Source: Owenia fusiformis (taxonomy: Eukaryota > Annelida > Polychaeta > Sabellida > Oweniidae). From it: 64,000 nucleotides of DNA. The stretch is taken from contig CAIIXF020000006.1 in the NCBI GenBank assembly GCA_903813345.2, positions 3,989,096 to 4,053,095 on the forward strand, given 5' to 3'. Shown in pieces: positions 61,500-64,000 of the stretch (position 1 is the first letter of the stretch; each line of letters opens with the position of its first letter). The notes under the pieces are model-generated. The model was given only the letters and a program-made list of their open reading frames with translations. It ran no database searches and was not told the origin of the DNA. The position numbers and the translations under genes are program-made.

Positions 61500-62728
61500 A
61501 CGAGACTTGTGGCATATTATTCGTGTTATAGCGATGTATTTACAGGTAATCATCTACTTATCATGTCTTACCATTATGGCAAGTTTAATTAAAGTTGATT
61601 TACTGGTTGCTATGGTAACGGAAATCATATGTTAAAAAGTACACATTTTCGTCAAAATGTAAGACACCCCATGAGACAAAACACATATTATTTTCATGAA
61701 ATTGGGAGGAATCACCATAAAAACATTTTAGAAAACGTATTCAGAGTGTGTTTGATAATATTAAATCAACTGCTGTTTATCTTATCCACATAGTTGAAAC
61801 TATTGCTGATGATTATATGGCAATGCAAATAAAATTAGAAAGGGGACGCGGCACTTTTTCAAAGAATTCTTTATTTGTGTTCAAATTTTTGAAGAAAATA
61901 AATGACCATTTGTCCTGAAATTAACAGGTATTATTCACATAATTATGTTTGGCTATCATGGAAAGTTTCCTCAGTGTTGGTTTACTGGTTACTATGATAT
62001 GCAGATTTATACCCCATTGGTATGATTTTAAGGGGGGTACAATGAAAGCCATCTATAATTCTAAGAATGTACAGCCAATCATCTTGATATTTACAGGAAT
62101 CCATTTACTTATAATGCCCTACCACTATGACAAGTCTCATTAATGTGTAACAATTGGTTGCTATGGTAGCATGAATTATTTATTAAAAACTGCACATTAA
62201 GGAGGTTCTATGTATAATTCCTAGAATATTCAATATATCATCTTGATATTTATGGGTAATCATCTGCTTATCATGTCCCACCAGTATGGCAAGTGCCATC
62301 AATGTTGGTCAATTGGTTGCTATGGTAACATAAATCATTTGTTAAAAAGTGCACCTTAAGGGGGTACTGTGTATAGTTCCCAGAATATTTAATCAATCAT
62401 CTTGAAGTTTACGGGTAATCGTCTGCTTATCATGTCCTACCAGTATGACAAGTGCCATCAATGTTGGTCAATTGGTTGCTATGGTAACGGGGATCATATG
62501 TTAAAAAAGTACAAATTTTCGTCAGAATGTAAGACACCCCGTGAGACAAAACACGTATTATTTTCATGAAATTGGGAGGAATCACCATGAAAACATTTTA
62601 GAGTATGTTTGATAATATTAAATCAACTGTGATTTTATCTAATCCACATAGTGGAATCTATTGCTGATGACAATATGGCAATACAAATAAATTTAGAAAG
62701 GGGACGTGGCACTTTTCCAAAGAATTGT
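61500..62728. repeat. Tandem repeat with TTGGTTGCTATGGTAAC units
   Basis: Four to five units of about 125 bp repeat GGTAATCATCTGCTTATCAT, ATGGCAAGT, CAATTGGTTGCTATGGTAAC and GTTAAAAAGTGCAC. A longer segment (TTCGTCARAATGTAAGACAC ... GGGGACGYGGCACTTTT) occurs at both ends (61650-61860, 62520-62715). It separates two parts of the minus-strand retrotransposon. Confidence 0.75.
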
Positions 62729-63922
62729 TGGTGTCACATATTCCGTTCAAAAGCTCGGTATCTGGCGTAGAGATCCATGGACCAAACCCCTCCTTGGTGT
62801 ACTCCCTGCTGGACTGGGAACGGCTTTGACACATTTGTATTACAATTGAGGAAGTGATGCATTGCTTCTGTCATGGACGAATTGCTCATGATGCTTTTAT
62901 CACCATCTGCATTTGATGTTACGTGATCGGTTTGATACGCTTGACCAATGTTTAGTTTACTGCACATGTGTATCCATCGTAGCACTTGATAAGTAATCTC
63001 CAGAGCTTTCCATTGATTCCTTGTCTGTACAGTTTGTGGTAGAGTCCTTCGTGCCACACCCCATCGAAAGCTTTACGGATGTCCATAGACGCATTAATGA
63101 CGTCATTTCCGTTTTCCAATCCGGAGGATGTCGCTTCTCTAGTTATCAGGGAGGTGTGGAGACTCGAACATTTTGGGACATTAACTCCTTGCATATTACA
63201 TGGTCGGTCAATTCGCTTACATCTTTGGCTTCTGCTCATCATGATCCTTTCTTAGACCTTCACGTACATAGTCATTAAAGTTATGCCTCTATGGTCGTCT
63301 TTTGACAGGATATCTTTGTTTCCTCCCTTAAAGAGTGGAATGAGTATTCCTAACTTGAAGCCCTTAGGAACGTACTCTCTTACAATTAATGCATTATACA
63401 GTTTTGTCAAAATGCTATTGAGACCGTCCCCGTCATACTTCAGGTGCTCGGGCGTGATCATGTCCCATCCAGGGGCTTTGCCGATTTTTAACTTTGATAT
63501 TACCTTTTTCATCTCATCGCATGTAATTGGGTCGTTAAAGGCACCATCATCATTTCTCCAGCTTTCTGTTTTCATGGTCATAACCTCCGATCTTATCTTC
63601 AATAAAAAGTCATTATCGAACTCAGGATTAACCTTGTCGGATACAAGGTGTTCAAAGCATTGTTTCCACTCATTTAGGACATCTGTTGGTTCAGTTAGAA
63701 CCTCCCCTTCACCATTTCTGATTAAGGCTGAACTCTGCGGTGATCTTCTGCTTTTTTTGATTAGATACCAGAACTTGTTCAGTGAGAGATCTGCGGCATC
63801 GTCAATTTCCCTTTGGCACTTTAATTCGTAGTCGTTTTGTGCTTTGCGTATTTCCCTTCGAAACTCCCTTTTAGCATTCTTGTAGTCTCTCCAGTATGGG
63901 TTGTCCTGTGATCTTGGTTTTC

Positions 63923-63988
63923 CACAATACCCATGAGAAAATTTAACAAGCATTTGAAACCATATTTCCTTTTCTCATGGGTATTGTG
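63923..63988. repeat. Short inverted repeat in retrotransposon
   Basis: CACAATACCCATGAGAAAA (63923-63941) is perfectly inverted at 63970-63988, with a 28-nt loop. It lies where the minus-strand reverse-transcriptase frame begins, so it may mark an inversion or insertion junction of the element. Confidence 0.85.
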
Positions 63989-64000
63989 AGCTCTGTAACC

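Larger units (their letters stand above)
60340..64000 (-). pseudogene. Decayed non-LTR retrotransposon, interrupted twice
   Basis: On the minus strand, 63953-63252 encodes the region before and into the reverse transcriptase (WRDYKNAKREFRREIRKAQN, KLKIGKAPGWDMITPEHL, PLFKGG). 63242-62734 continues with frame breaks through AFDGVWHEGLYHKL and VQQGVHQGG. The FADD box is lost at a break near 62730. 61459-61239 and 60606-60340 give the C-terminal part, ending in a CNAC-x8-H-x4-C zinc-knuckle (SETETQKHLILNC). A tandem-repeat block (61500-62728) and a TA-flanked MITE (60609-61236) split it. The element is dead. Confidence 0.8.

Noticed and set aside
1-64000. CRISPR arrays, rRNA and tRNA genes, prokaryotic operons
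   Set aside because: No regularly spaced direct repeats with unique spacers, no recognisable rRNA segment or tRNA cloverleaf; intron-rich animal genes argue against a prokaryotic source.

Overview
The window looks like nuclear DNA of an invertebrate animal. It is AT-rich, its genes are split into small exons with canonical GT/AG junctions, and its introns and spacers are packed with DNA-transposon debris. The gene families (multi-CTLD membrane lectin, PAN/TSP1 secreted protein, non-catalytic trypsin homologue, ZXD-type zinc-finger regulator) fit a marine invertebrate, deuterostome or lophotrochozoan. I cannot name the species from sequence alone.

Four multi-exon protein genes can be assembled by hand, with exon phases that close exactly. 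(1) Plus strand, 1602-6738: a secreted protein with two six-Cys modules, four VWC/pacifastin-like modules, a Thr-rich linker and a trypsin fold in which all three catalytic residues are replaced. The first (signal-peptide) exon is not securely found. (2) Minus strand, 23886-7560: a 683-residue type I membrane protein with four C-type lectin domains; the first two keep the EPN/WND mannose-type signature. One 10.4-kb intron splits it and is filled with repeats. (3) Minus strand, 34768-27077: a 1112-residue ZXD-family (ZXDC-like) regulator with about eleven C2H2 fingers. (4) Plus strand, 45407-59856: a 702-residue secreted protein, PAN - nine TSP1 - PAN, whose TSP1 exons are a recent 281-bp tandem amplification.

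Genes 1 and 2 converge at about 6.8-7.5 kb. Genes 1, 2 and 4 are cell-surface or extracellular proteins of the type used in recognition, innate defence or matrix; gene 3 is a nuclear regulator unrelated to its neighbours. 37.6-38.5 kb and 60.3-64.0 kb hold decayed non-LTR retrotransposons on opposite strands. 39.7-45.3 kb is AT-rich with no supported gene.

The most informative non-genic signals are bounded transposons with readable target-site duplications. They include two copies of a CCCRGGGGG-ended element with 8-bp duplications, a fold-back element with a 10-bp duplication, several TA-flanked elements, and a 1198-bp element with a 5-bp duplication and CACCGTG-like end. That last element sits in one copy of a 1445-bp tandem duplication, and the second copy preserves the empty site. 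No CRISPR array, rRNA or tRNA gene was recognised.
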